This document shows positions 21,876 through 30,350 of a stretch of DNA of 41,052 nucleotides, piece after piece. Within the stretch, counting starts at the first letter, position 1. Every line of letters starts with the position of its first letter. Made by a program: the position numbers and the translations under genes. Source of the stretch: Myxococcales bacterium (lineage in GTDB: Bacteria > Myxococcota_A > Bradymonadia > Bradymonadales > GCA-2716585); NCBI GenBank assembly GCA_002716585.1, contig PBBL01000090.1, positions 1-41,052 on the forward strand, in the 5' to 3' direction. The notes beneath the pieces were generated by a model. The model was not told where the DNA came from. It did no database searches and was given only the letters and a program-made list of their open reading frames with translations.

Positions 21876-22571
21876 ATGCATGAACTGGCGATCGTCGAGC
21901 TTGGCACCGTCCGCTACACCGAGGCCTGGGCGCTCCAGAAGCGCCTGCATGGGTTGCGGCGAGAGGGGAGGGTGCCGGACACCCTGCTCCTGCTCGATCA
22001 CCCGCACGTCCTCACCACCGGCAGCTGCAAGGGCAGCCCCGACCGGTGGGCCAACCTGAGCCGCCCGCGCGCTGAGCTGGAGGCGCGCGGCGTCGATCTC
22101 ATCGAGGCCGATCGGGGCGGCGACGTCACCTGGCACGGGCCAGGGCAGCTCGTAGGCTACCCGATCGTCGATCTGAGCGGCTACAACCGGGACGTCGGGC
22201 GCTACGTCCGCATGGTGGAGGAGATCACGATGCGCGCGCTGCGCAGCTTCGGGGTCGAGACGGAGCGCCAGCAGGGCTACACGGGGGTCTGGATCGGGCG
22301 CGAGAAGATCAGCGCGATCGGGGTCCGGATCCGCTCCTGGGTGTCGATGCACGGGTTCTCCCTCAACGTCCGAGGCCCCATCGAGGGGTTTGACTGGATC
22401 GTCCCCTGCGGGCTGGAGGGGCGCGGGGTGACGAGCCTGGAGCGGCAGCTCGCCCCAACCCCCTGCCCGACCGACGCGGAGGTGCTCGCGGCGCTGGGGC
22501 GGACGGCGGCGGCGGTCTTTGAGCGCGAGCCCGTCCAGCGCACGTTGGAGGAGCTGATCCCCGAGGCGTGA
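21876..22571 (+). CDS. lipB: Octanoyl-[ACP]:protein N-octanoyltransferase
   Basis: 231 residues. Transfers octanoate from acyl carrier protein to the lipoyl domains of 2-oxoacid dehydrogenases. Family signature RGGDVTWHGPGQLVGYPIVDL, invariant Lys in KISAIGVRI, SMHGFSLNV, and active-site Cys in IVPCGLEGRGVTSL are all present. N-terminus MHELAIVELGTVRYTEAWALQKRL with LLLLDHPHVLTTG is typical. Its substrate in this genome would include the E2 lipoyl domain encoded at 27992-29287. No lipA is adjacent. The start ATG 21876 lies shortly after GGAGCGCACACC. Confidence 0.96.
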   Translation: MHELAIVELGTVRYTEAWALQKRLHGLRREGRVPDTLLLLDHPHVLTTGSCKGSPDRWANLSRPRAELEARGVDLIEADRGGDVTWHGPGQLVGYPIVDLSGYNRDVGRYVRMVEEITMRALRSFGVETERQQGYTGVWIGREKISAIGVRIRSWVSMHGFSLNVRGPIEGFDWIVPCGLEGRGVTSLERQLAPTPCPTDAEVLAALGRTAAAVFEREPVQRTLEELIPEA

Positions 22572-22643
22572 GCGCGGCGGCGTGGGGAGCTGCTGTGGGT
22601 CTGGAGCGTCGAGGTGCCGAGGTGAGGCGAGAGAGGTGAGGCG

Positions 22644-23514
22644 ATGCGGGCAGGCGTGGGATGGAGCGTGGCGGTGGTGGGGTGGGTCGCGGTGGCGGGC
22701 TGCGGTGAGCTGGACTACCGCCCCCAGCGCGGCTTTGAGGCGGGAGGGGCCGCCGAAGGGACCGGGGAGCCTGCGCGGGACGTGCGGGAGTCTGGGCTGT
22801 GGCCCGGCCCCTGCGCCGAGACCGCGTACGAGCTGCCGGGCGGCGAGCGCTCGACCTTCTACACCTACACCTACAACGACCGCGATCTGTTGAGCGAGCT
22901 GCGCTACGGCAGCGTCATCGACCCCAGCGTCGCGTCCTGGCGCTACGAGTACGACGCGCGGGGCGCCATGCGCGCCGCCCTCTTTGAGCCCACCGGGCGG
23001 GCGGAGTACGAGTACGACGCGCGCGGCTTCTACGACGCCCAGCTGTGGGAGGCCAACGACGACGGCCTGCTCGACGCCCTCATCCTGGTCTCCTACGACG
23101 ACACGGGGCGGCTGTCCGCGGTGGAGGTCTACGACCGGAACGGGGCGCTCTCCGATCGCGTCGAGTACGAGTCGAACGAGGCGCTGGGGACGATCACCGA
23201 GGTGGACACCCGCGACGCCTCGGGGCGCGCGGCCCGGCGCACGGTGAGACACTACGGCGACCTGTCGCTCAACCCGGTCCCGTGGATCCACGACGCGCGC
23301 CCCGGCGACGCGGGCCTGCAACCGGCAGTTCTGCTACGGCCCCTCGATGGGGAGGCTGCTGCGCGAGGACTTCCACGAGCGCGACGACGGCGCGCTGACC
23401 CGCTCGGCGGTCATGGCGTACGACGAGGCGGGCAACCTGACGACGATCACCTGGAGCAGGGCGGACGGCGCGGTCTACTCACGGACGGAGTTTGATTACA
23501 GCTGCTGGCGGTGA
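22644..23514 (+). pseudogene. YD-repeat (Rhs-like) lipoprotein with a +1 frameshift
   Basis: Starts with signal peptide MRAGVGWSVAVVGWVAVAGC (Cys20), then a domain with repeated Tyr-Asp motifs: FYTYTYNDRDLLSEL, WRYEYDARGAMRAALFE, AEYEYDARGFYDAQLWE, VSYDDTGRLSAVEVYDRNG. These are YD repeats, as in Rhs and teneurin shells, here only about a dozen. Up to ~23310 the reading frame is that of 22644; afterwards the sensible sequence (ACNRQFCYGPSMGRLLREDFHE ... VMAYDEAGNLTTITW, split motif) is in the +1 frame and ends at TGA 23512-23514. A single extra G in the GCGGGCC run at about 23308-23314 would explain this. The total is 871 bp, not a multiple of three. It may be a sequencing error or a real mutation. 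The corrected stop is 3 bp from the convergent gene. Confidence 0.7.
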
Positions 23515-23517
23515 GCC

Positions 23518-24663
23518 TCAGCTCGTCAGCAGGCCCGCGCTGAGGCTGCCTCGGCTGGGGCGCTCGAAGTAGTCGAAGTCCACGCTGACCGCGGCGGCGA
23601 AGATGACGCAGCGCTGCGCCAGCGTCCAGTCCCGCGCGCCGAAGTCCAGCTCGAAGTTGTCGGCGCTCGTGTAGGCCTCCTTGATGAAGCCGCTCCACTT
23701 CTTGCGCAGCGCGCCCACCCGCTGACCGCGGTGGTCGAGGATGTGGAAGGTCCAGAAGCGCAGCAGCGGGCTCTGGATCGTCGCGAAGGCGCGCCCCGTG
23801 TCGTCGGTGAGCGTGTAGCGGCGGTGGATCGAGAGGCGCCGCTGCACCGTCCCCAGCGGGCGCCCCGTGGCGGTGGTGATCGTCATGATCGGCCACAGGC
23901 CAAACGGGCGCTTGATGTCCATCAGCGCCTGCCGGTAGCTCCGATCGACGACCTCGACCACCAGCGGCCGCCGCGATCCCAGCAGGACCCGGGTCGCGGC
24001 CCCGCCGACCCCCTCGCTGCGCTCGGTCATGTGACCCAGCGCCTCACCGTGCAGCGACATCGCGTGGTAGGTGTTGGCCGAGTCCCAGCCGAACATCAGC
24101 TCCGCCTGGGTGTGCCCCTGCTCGATCCGGATGACCTGGGCGTCGCCCACGAGGCTGTAGAGGCCGTCCATCAGCGCGACGGGCTCGTCGTTGGCCCACG
24201 GCGCCCGCGCTCGGTCCGGGCGCGGCTCCACCGGCGCCAGGCCGACCCCGCGCCCCGGCGGCGGGAGCGTCGGCCCGGTCGGTCGGCTCGCCTTCTTGAG
24301 CGGCACGGGCTGACCGGCCTCCACGCCGAACCGCCCCTCGGTCAGCTGATGCAGCTCACCGGGATCGAACCACAGCGAGCCGCAGCCCACGCAGTAATCC
24401 ACGGGCACGCCGCGGAGCGCCACGGTCTTCATGAGCGCGCTGCACTCGGGGCAGTGGATCGGGGCGTCGCGGCCCTCCGGGTGCTCGGGCGACGCCTTGA
24501 GGACGCCGAAGTCCATCCCCAGGACGGTCTGCAAGAGGTGGTAGACGCTGGTCGACGCCAGGAACACGCCGCCTGTCTCCGGGCAGGCCCAGGCGACCAG
24601 CGACCCCGCGGCCTGTTGCAGCGCGACGCTCGGGTGGCGCGGTGAGTAATAGGTCCTGTCCAT
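23518..24663 (-). CDS. Zinc-ribbon (zf-TFIIB) fused to phospholipid scramblase domain
   Basis: 381 residues. N-terminal ~65 residues unassigned; then a zf-TFIIB-type zinc ribbon (CPECSALMKTVALRGVPVDYCVGCGSLWFDPGEL: CxxC...CxxC), a Pro-rich linker, and a C-terminal LOR/scramblase-like beta barrel from ~165. The last part, LSIHRRYTLTDDTGRAFATIQSPLLRFWTFHILDHRGQRVGALRKKWSGFIKEAYTSADNFELDFG, follows the scramblase pattern 'G.I.KKWSG..KE..TDADNF.I.F'. Scramblase-family proteins in bacteria have no established role; membrane-lipid or signalling functions are possible. GGAGG six bases before ATG 24663 fixes the start. The final YF-rich segment replaces the transmembrane helix of animal scramblases, and I see no clear membrane span. 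Confidence 0.85.
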   Translation of the reverse strand: MDRTYYSPRHPSVALQQAAGSLVAWACPETGGVFLASTSVYHLLQTVLGMDFGVLKASPEHPEGRDAPIHCPECSALMKTVALRGVPVDYCVGCGSLWFDPGELHQLTEGRFGVEAGQPVPLKKASRPTGPTLPPPGRGVGLAPVEPRPDRARAPWANDEPVALMDGLYSLVGDAQVIRIEQGHTQAELMFGWDSANTYHAMSLHGEALGHMTERSEGVGGAATRVLLGSRRPLVVEVVDRSYRQALMDIKRPFGLWPIMTITTATGRPLGTVQRRLSIHRRYTLTDDTGRAFATIQSPLLRFWTFHILDHRGQRVGALRKKWSGFIKEAYTSADNFELDFGARDWTLAQRCVIFAAAVSVDFDYFERPSRGSLSAGLLTS

Positions 24664-24747
24664 CGTGAGCCTCCAAGCAACCGTTCAACCCGCTCGCCCC
24701 TACGCGCCCGGCGCGATTGTATGCCTTCGGGCGCCTTTTTGCATGGG

Positions 24748-26400
24748 TCACGGTGGGGCGACGGGGGTCAGCTGGTGGCGCCCCTCACGGAGCGGCGGCA
24801 GCGTCACGGCGCCGTCGCGGCTGGAGAGCGCGCGCGGCTCGCCGCCCGGCCCGGTCAAGCGCCAGCGCCCGGCCTCGGGCGCCCCGGTGAGGATGACCCG
24901 GCCCTGATGCGGCGACGCGACCGTGAGCGTCACCGGGGCGCCCCAGAGCGCGAGGGCGCGGCCATCGACCCGAACGGACCGCAGCCCGTGCAGGGTGTGC
25001 ACCTGGAGCGTTCGGCTGGCGGCGTCCCACTCCAGATCGGCCTCCCCGAAGGCGCCGGGGCGCGCCAGCTCCAGCTCCAGCCACCACGCGCGGGTGTGGC
25101 GCGGCGCGCTCGCCTTGTGGCTGACTCGCCTCGGGAGGCGGGCGCGCTTGTGCTGGGCGAACCACGCGATCAGGTCGTCGGTCGCCGCCTCGATCGTCTC
25201 CAGGCGGTGCCCGCCGCGCTCCGGCAGGCGCAGCGTGTGATGGGTCAGGCCGAGGCGCGCGGAGGCGCGGTGGACCAGCCTGGCGTGGTGGACCGGCACC
25301 AGCGGGTCATCGACCGCGTGGACGTGGAGCACCGGCAGGTTGCGCGCGTTTCCGGGGAAGTTCATGACGATGTGGCGGCTGAGCCGCGTCGGGCTGTCGC
25401 GGAACACCTGCTTCCACAGCGCGTTGCCGAGCCCGTAGCGCGCGATGGCGAAGAAGGGGGCGATGGCGGCGAACCGATCCGGGTGGTGGTAGCCGATGTG
25501 GAGCGTGCCTGACCCCCCCATCGAGTAGCCGGTCATGTAGATCCGCTCGGGATCGACCGGCAGCTCCCGCGTCACCCGCTCCAGCGTCGCGATGATCGCC
25601 TCCTCGGCGGGGCCGGTGTAGTAGCGGCGCAGCACCGCGTCGAAGGTCAGCATCAGCCACCCGCGCGCCTCGGCCTGCTCGCGCAGCCGCGTCGCCGCGT
25701 AGGCGTACACGCTCCCACCCGCCCCGGGGAGCGCGACGATCAGCGGCCTCGGCTGCGTCAGATCCGCGCACGGCGGGATGAGCACCGACCACGCCAGCTC
25801 GCGCCTGGCCAGGTTGGTGCGCGGCTCCGGGACCACGATCCCGCGCTGGCGCGTCGTGGGGCGCCCGACCGCGGCGTCTCCGTACCAGCGCAGCCCGTCG
25901 TAGAAGTCCCCCAGCGTCACCTCCAGCACCAGCTCGTTCTCCCCGCGCTTCAGCGGGAGCCCCCCCGAGCGGAAGAACGGGTCGCTGAAGCGCTTCGACG
26001 CCCCGATCCGCTCGCCGTTCAGCCACACGACGGTCAACCCGAAGCGCCCCCCGAGGTCCATCGCCAGCGCTTTGGGATCCTGCACCTCCGAGAGCGTGAA
26101 GCGGCGGCGCAGCCAGAGCTGGCGCAGCCCGCCTGGCCCGCGGGGGATCGCGACGAAGGGGCCTGGGAGCTGCACCGCGCGCGGGGAGGTGAAGTCGCGC
26201 GACCGGGTGTCCAGCTCCCAGCTCCCCGAGAGGTCGACGCGGCCCGCCTCGGCGATCGCCGGGGCGTCGTACCCGGCAGGGGGCGCGCCCTGGGGGCGGC
26301 AGGGCGCGGCGTCGGCGCGTGAGGCCAGGAGCGCGGCGCCGCACAGCGCGGCGAGCGCCAGGGCGTAGGGTGTCGAGGTGCGCGCGGTGTGAGCCTCCAC
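24748..26400 (-). CDS. Secreted esterase with N-terminal galactose-binding-like domain
   Basis: 550 residues. GTG start 26400-26398, preceded by AGGAG at eight bases; it yields a Sec signal peptide (PYALALAALCGAALLASRADA). Next is a jelly-roll domain (VDLSGSWELDTRSR ... LRQLWLRRRFTL ... LTVVWLNGERIGAS ... LPLKRGENELVLEV), like the sugar-binding domain of beta-galactosidases. Then an alpha/beta hydrolase of the feruloyl esterase/PHB depolymerase type: RPLIVALPGAGGSVYAYAATRL, MTGYSMGGSGTLHIGYHHPDRFAAIAPFFA (Ser293), VLHVHAVDDPLVPVHHA (Asp), RGGHRLETIEAA (His). A ~130-residue beta C-terminal region follows. Probable role is hydrolysis of extracellular esters such as plant phenolic or polyester substrates. 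Divergent from the truncated transposase ORF. Confidence 0.85.
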   Translation of the reverse strand: MEAHTARTSTPYALALAALCGAALLASRADAAPCRPQGAPPAGYDAPAIAEAGRVDLSGSWELDTRSRDFTSPRAVQLPGPFVAIPRGPGGLRQLWLRRRFTLSEVQDPKALAMDLGGRFGLTVVWLNGERIGASKRFSDPFFRSGGLPLKRGENELVLEVTLGDFYDGLRWYGDAAVGRPTTRQRGIVVPEPRTNLARRELAWSVLIPPCADLTQPRPLIVALPGAGGSVYAYAATRLREQAEARGWLMLTFDAVLRRYYTGPAEEAIIATLERVTRELPVDPERIYMTGYSMGGSGTLHIGYHHPDRFAAIAPFFAIARYGLGNALWKQVFRDSPTRLSRHIVMNFPGNARNLPVLHVHAVDDPLVPVHHARLVHRASARLGLTHHTLRLPERGGHRLETIEAATDDLIAWFAQHKRARLPRRVSHKASAPRHTRAWWLELELARPGAFGEADLEWDAASRTLQVHTLHGLRSVRVDGRALALWGAPVTLTVASPHQGRVILTGAPEAGRWRLTGPGGEPRALSSRDGAVTLPPLREGRHQLTPVAPP

Positions 26401-26594
26401 AGTCGTGTCTCCTGCTCGGGGTGCTGGTCGCTCGCGCGGCCTCGGGTCAGGATAGGCGACCCATCGGGCGTTACAACTATTGCCCCACGCGGCGGCTGGT
26501 CTCGGGGCTCGTGTGTGGGGGATGTGTCGATGGGTCTCAAGCCCGCGCGGTGTCGCGCCGATGCACATGGCGAGTATGGAGAAGGAGCGACGCC

Positions 26595-26993
26595 ATGACG
26601 ACAGAGCACTCCAATGACGCGAGAAACTGGAAGGAAGGCAGGCGCTTGCGCGCCTGGGAGCTGAAGCAGGAGGGGTGGCGTCAGCGGGACATCGCCAAGG
26701 CCCTCGGGGTGACCGAGGGGGCCGTCAGCCAGTGGCTCAAGCGCGCGCGCGAGGGCGGCGTGGAGGCGCTCATGTCGCGCAAGGCCTCCGGGCCACGCCC
26801 GCGGCTGACCGAGGAGCAGCTGCGCCAGCTCCCGAAGCTCCTCAAGAAGGGGACGGAGCACTACGGCTTCGAGGGGCGGGGGACCTGCAAGCGGATCTGC
26901 AAGGTGATCGAGCAGCGGTTCGGCGTCTCCTACCACCCGTCCCACATCAGCCGCCTCCTCCGGCGCATCGACTGCGATCCGGGCAGGTTTTGA
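26595..26993 (+). pseudogene. Truncated IS630-type transposase (helix-turn-helix part only)
   Basis: 132 residues. The sequence RRLRAWELKQEGWRQRDIAKALGVTEGAVSQWLKRAREGGVEAL is an IS630/Tc1-type helix-turn-helix (HTH_29/33), followed by RPRLTEEQLRQLPKLLKKG and a winged-helix segment ICKVIEQRFGVSYHPSHISRLLRRI, after which the frame ends with CDPGRF. In complete IS630 transposases this point leads into the DDE catalytic domain. I looked for a DDE domain in the next 230 bp in all frames and saw none; no terminal inverted repeats are evident. So it is a remnant, or a retained DNA-binding protein. RBS GGAG eight bases before ATG. Confidence 0.75.
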
Positions 26994-27227
26994 CGCGCTT
27001 GCGCGGCTCAACCAACGTCCTCACGTCGTTCTCGAAGACCAACCTCGACGTCTACTCGCCTGCGCTGAGCCTCGGCGCGTCGCATCGGTTCTTTTGAATT
27101 GACAATCCAATCATCGGGTTGACCCGGTTGGGCTCGCGGCTACGTTCGTCGCACGCCAACCCACGGCTGGAGGGGGGCCGCTGCGGTCGCTTTGTCGACT
27201 CCAGCTTGATTGTTGATCCGAGGTTGT
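26994..27227. other. Spacer upstream of the SOD gene
   Basis: 234 bp. Contains an AT-rich stretch with TTGACA at 27099-27104 but no matching -10, and a dyad CGGGT-TG-ACCCG at 27114-27125 flanked by CCAA/TTGG. The dyad may be an operator. No remaining transposase sequence. Confidence 0.35.
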
Positions 27228-27917
27228 ATGAATACCAGGCTTGCTCTTATTTACTTGATGATACCGATGATGGCGCTCGCGTGCAGCTCCAGACAGACGG
27301 CGAACACCAACTCACCGGAGCCGATGGACGATCGCTCGGACCGGATCTCCGGTCCGACGAACGCGAGCGCGGACGAGGAGGCCCGACCGGGGCAGGAGCC
27401 TCCGGCGGACAAGGCGTCGCTGGGCGTCAACTACGTCGATCCCGGCGCGAAGGAGCCTGCTCCCGTCAAGCAGGCGGTCGCCGTCATGCACCCGACCGAG
27501 GGCAACGGCGCGCAGGGGACGGTGACGTTCACCGCGGCCCCGGGCGGCTTGAAGGTCAAGGCTGACCTGAAGGGGCTGCCCGAGGGGCAGCATGCCTACC
27601 ACTTCCACCTGTACGGCGACTGCACGGCGGACGACGGGACCTCGGCGGGGACGCACTTCAACCTCAACGGCAGCTCCAAGTCACCGCCGGAGGGGATCAA
27701 GCGCATCACGGGCAACCTCGGTGAGCTGAAGGCGGGCGCGGACGGCCGCGCAACCGCGGAGGCGATGATCGAGGGCGCGTCGCTGCACGGTCGGTACGCG
27801 GTCCTGGGCCGCGCGGTGATCGTCCACGCCAAGGGCAACGACGCGACGCAGCCGCCGATCGGCGCCGCCGGTGGGCGGCTGGCGTGCGGCGTGGTCGGGT
27901 TGACCGAGGCGATGTAG
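27228..27917 (+). CDS. sodC: Superoxide dismutase (Cu/Zn family) lipoprotein lacking the zinc ligands
   Basis: 229 residues. Signal peptide MNTRLALIYLMIPMMALAC (lipobox Cys19), ~75-residue linker, then a SodC domain. All four copper ligands are present: His125 and His127 (YHFHLYGDC), His143 (GTHFNLNG) and His200 (VIVHAKGND). The disulfide pair Cys132/Cys220 and the guiding Arg217 (GGRLACGV) are kept. In the zinc loop, where normal enzymes have His71, His80 and Asp83 (KHG...RHAGDLG), the sequence reads SPPEGIKRITGNLGEL, so His and Asp ligands are replaced. This resembles Cu-only SODs. It should dismutate superoxide on the cell surface, if copper alone suffices. The start has GAGG four bases upstream. 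A bidirectional terminator follows. Confidence 0.88.
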   Translation: MNTRLALIYLMIPMMALACSSRQTANTNSPEPMDDRSDRISGPTNASADEEARPGQEPPADKASLGVNYVDPGAKEPAPVKQAVAVMHPTEGNGAQGTVTFTAAPGGLKVKADLKGLPEGQHAYHFHLYGDCTADDGTSAGTHFNLNGSSKSPPEGIKRITGNLGELKAGADGRATAEAMIEGASLHGRYAVLGRAVIVHAKGNDATQPPIGAAGGRLACGVVGLTEAM

Positions 27918-27938
27918 CGCGCCAACGCGGCGTGTAGA

Positions 27939-27980
27939 ACGCAAAGAGGCCGAGGCGGTGACGCCTCGGCCTCTTTGCGT
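27939..27980. terminator. Bidirectional terminator between sodC and pdhC
   Basis: Perfect 19-bp inverted repeat (27939-27957 with 27962-27980) around loop GTGA, between two convergent genes. The stem ends in CTCTTTGCGT on one strand and the same on the other, so it can stop transcription from both sides. Confidence 0.85.
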
Positions 27981-27991
27981 CTGAGGTGGGG

Positions 27992-29287
27992 TCAGACCGT
28001 CAGGAGGACGGGGTTCTCCAGCAGGCGCTTGATCGCTTGCAGGAGGGTGGCGCCGACGGCGCCGTCGGAGGAGCGGTGGTCGCAGGAGAGGGTGACCTCC
28101 ATGCGGGTGCCGACGACGATGGCGCCGTCCTGGACGACCGGCTTCTGCACGACCGCGCCGACGGCGAGGATGCCCGCCTCGGGGGGGTTGAGGACAGCCT
28201 GGAACTGGGTGACGCCGAACATGCCGAGGTTGGACACCGAGAAGGTGCTGCCGGTGTACTCGTCGGGCTTGAGGCGCTTGTCGCGGGCGCGCCCGGCGAG
28301 GTCGCGGACGGTGCTGGAGATCTGCCCGAGGGTGAGCTTGTCGGCGTGGCGGACGACCGGGGTGATGAGCCCACCGTCGATGGCGACGGCGACGCCGATG
28401 TGGACCTCGTCGTACTGCACGACGTGGTCGCCGCCCCAGGCGACGTTCATGGCCGGGACCTCGCGGAGCGCGAGGGCGCAGGCCTTGAGGATGAAGTCGT
28501 TGACCGAGAGCTTCAGGCCCGCCTCGGCGGCGGCGAGCTTGTTGTTCATCGACTTGCGGAGCGCCATCACCTCGCCCATGTCGATCTCGGTGGTGAGCGT
28601 GAAGTGGGGCGCGGTGGTCCACGACTCGGTCATGCGCCGCGCGATCGCCTTGCGCATCGGCGACAGCGACACCTGCTCGCCGCCGTCGGCGGGCTCGCTG
28701 GAGGTGGGCTCGAGGGCGGCGGCCTTCTTCTTCGGGGTGCTGGGCTTGGCGGCCTCCTGCTCGGCGGCCTCGATCGCGGCCTCGACGTCGCGCTTGACGA
28801 CGCGCCCGCGCGGCCCGGAGCCTTCGATCGCGGCGAGGGCGATGCCGTGCTCGCTGGCCATCTTGCGGGCGACCGGCGAGGAGAAGATCCGATCGCCATC
28901 GCGATCGGGCGCGGGGTCGGCCTCCTTGGCCTCGTCCGCCTCGTCCGCCTCGTCGGGCTCCTGGGTGGCCTCGTCCGCCTCATCGGCGTCGGCCTCCTCG
29001 GGCTCAGCCGCCTGACCGCCGCCGTCGAGCAGGCCCGAGATGTCCTCGCCCTCCTCGCCGATGATGGCGATCGGGTCGCCGACCTTGACGTCGCTGCCCG
29101 GCTCGACCAGGAGCTTGAGCAGGGTGCCCTCGAAGAAGGACTCCATGTCCATGTTGGCCTTGTCGGTCTCGACTTCGGCGATGATCTCGCCCTCCTCGAC
29201 GGCGTCGCCGACCTCCTTGCTCCAGGCGACCAGTCGGCCCTCCTCCATGGTCGGGCTGAGCGCTAGCATCGTGACGATCTCTGCCAT
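27992..29287 (-). CDS. pdhC: Pyruvate dehydrogenase E2, dihydrolipoamide acetyltransferase
   Basis: 431 residues. One lipoyl domain (1-80) with lipoylated Lys43 in VETDKANMDMES; a linker (~85-135) that is almost entirely Glu/Asp/Ala rather than the usual Ala/Pro; a peripheral subunit-binding domain (SSPVARKMASEHGIALAAIEGSGPRGRVVKRDV); a second linker; and the catalytic domain from ~205 (LSPMRKAIARRMTESWTTAPHFTL) ending with the acetyltransferase motif DHRSSDGAVGA. It passes acetyl from E1 to CoA. Third gene of the pdhABC operon, 59 bp after pdhB. An E3 (lipoamide dehydrogenase) gene is not in the window. LipB (21876-22571) would supply its octanoyl group. Confidence 0.95.
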   Translation of the reverse strand: MAEIVTMLALSPTMEEGRLVAWSKEVGDAVEEGEIIAEVETDKANMDMESFFEGTLLKLLVEPGSDVKVGDPIAIIGEEGEDISGLLDGGGQAAEPEEADADEADEATQEPDEADEADEAKEADPAPDRDGDRIFSSPVARKMASEHGIALAAIEGSGPRGRVVKRDVEAAIEAAEQEAAKPSTPKKKAAALEPTSSEPADGGEQVSLSPMRKAIARRMTESWTTAPHFTLTTEIDMGEVMALRKSMNNKLAAAEAGLKLSVNDFILKACALALREVPAMNVAWGGDHVVQYDEVHIGVAVAIDGGLITPVVRHADKLTLGQISSTVRDLAGRARDKRLKPDEYTGSTFSVSNLGMFGVTQFQAVLNPPEAGILAVGAVVQKPVVQDGAIVVGTRMEVTLSCDHRSSDGAVGATLLQAIKRLLENPVLLTV

Positions 29288-29346
29288 GATCTCTTCTCCG
29301 GGTGAGGCGCGGCCCAATCGAGGGCGCGCCTGGGGTTGTCGGTGGC

Positions 29347-30327
29347 TCAGTCCACGTACATGGCGCGCTTGCAGGCGGCGACGACGCGCTCGACGTCGGG
29401 CAGCACCTGCTTCTCCAGGTTGGGGGCGTAGGGCATCGGGGTGTCGAGGCTGGCGACGTGCTCGATCGGGGCGTCGAGCCAGTCGAAGCACTCGCGCTGG
29501 ACGCGGTTGATGATCCCGCTGCCCACCGACGCGAAGGGCCAGCCCTCCTCGACGAGGACGACGCGGTTGGTCTTGCGCACCGAGGCGAACAGCAGCTCCT
29601 CGTCCAGGGGCCGCAGGGTCCGCGGATCGACCACCTCGACGTTGTAGCCCTGCTCGGCCAGCGCGTCGGCGGCCTCCAGGCAGGTGTGGATCATGCGGCT
29701 CCACGAGATGAGCGTCAGATCCGTCCCCTGCCGCTTGATGTCGCCCTCGCCGATCGGGATGACGTACTCCTCGCTGGGGACCTCGCCCTTCCAGCCGTAC
29801 ATCAGCTCCGACTCGATGAACACGACCGGGTCGTCGTCGCGGATCGCCGCCTTGAGCATCCCCTTGGCGTCGTGGGGGGTGGAGGGCATCATCACCTTCA
29901 GCCCCGGGATGTGCGCGTACTGCGCTTCGAGCGACTGCGAGTGCTGCGCCCCCAGCCAACCGGGGGCGCCGCCCGCGCCGCGCAGGACCATCGGGCAGCT
30001 GTACTGGCCGTTGGTCATGTAATACATCTTGGCGGCGTGGTTGATCATCTGGTCCAGCACCAGGATCGCGAAGTTGAAGGTCATCATCTCCACGATCGGG
30101 CGCAGCCCCATCATCGCAGCCCCGATCCCGAGGCCGGTGAAGCCCGCCTCGACGATCGGGGTGTCCACGACGCGCTTCGGCCCGAACTTCTCCAGCATCC
30201 CCTTGGACACCTTGTAGGCGCCGTTGTACTCGGCGACCTCCTCACCCATCAGGAAGACGTCCGGGTCGCGCTCCATCTCCTCGACCATCGCCTGGTTGAG
30301 GGCCTCTCGAAACAGAATCTCTGGCAT
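29347..30327 (-). CDS. pdhB: Pyruvate dehydrogenase E1 component, beta subunit
   Basis: 326 residues. Transketolase-like pyrimidine-binding half with LFREALNQAMVEEMERDPDVFLMGEEVAEYNGAYKVSKGM, the TPIVEAGFTGLGIGAAMMGLRPIVEMM segment, and catalytic-site region GGAPGWLGAQHSQSLEA; the C-terminal half contains DLTLISWSRMIHTCLEAADAL and VVLVEEGWPFASVGSGI. Pairs with the alpha subunit to form the thiamine diphosphate heterotetramer that decarboxylates pyruvate. AAGGAG precedes ATG 30327. It starts 23 bp after pdhA, in an operon with pdhC. Confidence 0.95.
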   Translation of the reverse strand: MPEILFREALNQAMVEEMERDPDVFLMGEEVAEYNGAYKVSKGMLEKFGPKRVVDTPIVEAGFTGLGIGAAMMGLRPIVEMMTFNFAILVLDQMINHAAKMYYMTNGQYSCPMVLRGAGGAPGWLGAQHSQSLEAQYAHIPGLKVMMPSTPHDAKGMLKAAIRDDDPVVFIESELMYGWKGEVPSEEYVIPIGEGDIKRQGTDLTLISWSRMIHTCLEAADALAEQGYNVEVVDPRTLRPLDEELLFASVRKTNRVVLVEEGWPFASVGSGIINRVQRECFDWLDAPIEHVASLDTPMPYAPNLEKQVLPDVERVVAACKRAMYVD

Positions 30328-30350
30328 CTCTCAAGCTCCTTGGTGGCGGG

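Noticed and set aside
24704..24734. GCGCCCG-N17-CGGGCGC followed by CTTTTTGC on the plus strand
   Set aside because: Looks like a terminator, but no plus-strand gene ends upstream of it and the loop is long; probably chance.
26994..27227. Possible remaining DDE domain of the IS630 transposase
   Set aside because: All frames were read by eye; none contains a DDE-type motif or continues the winged-helix region.
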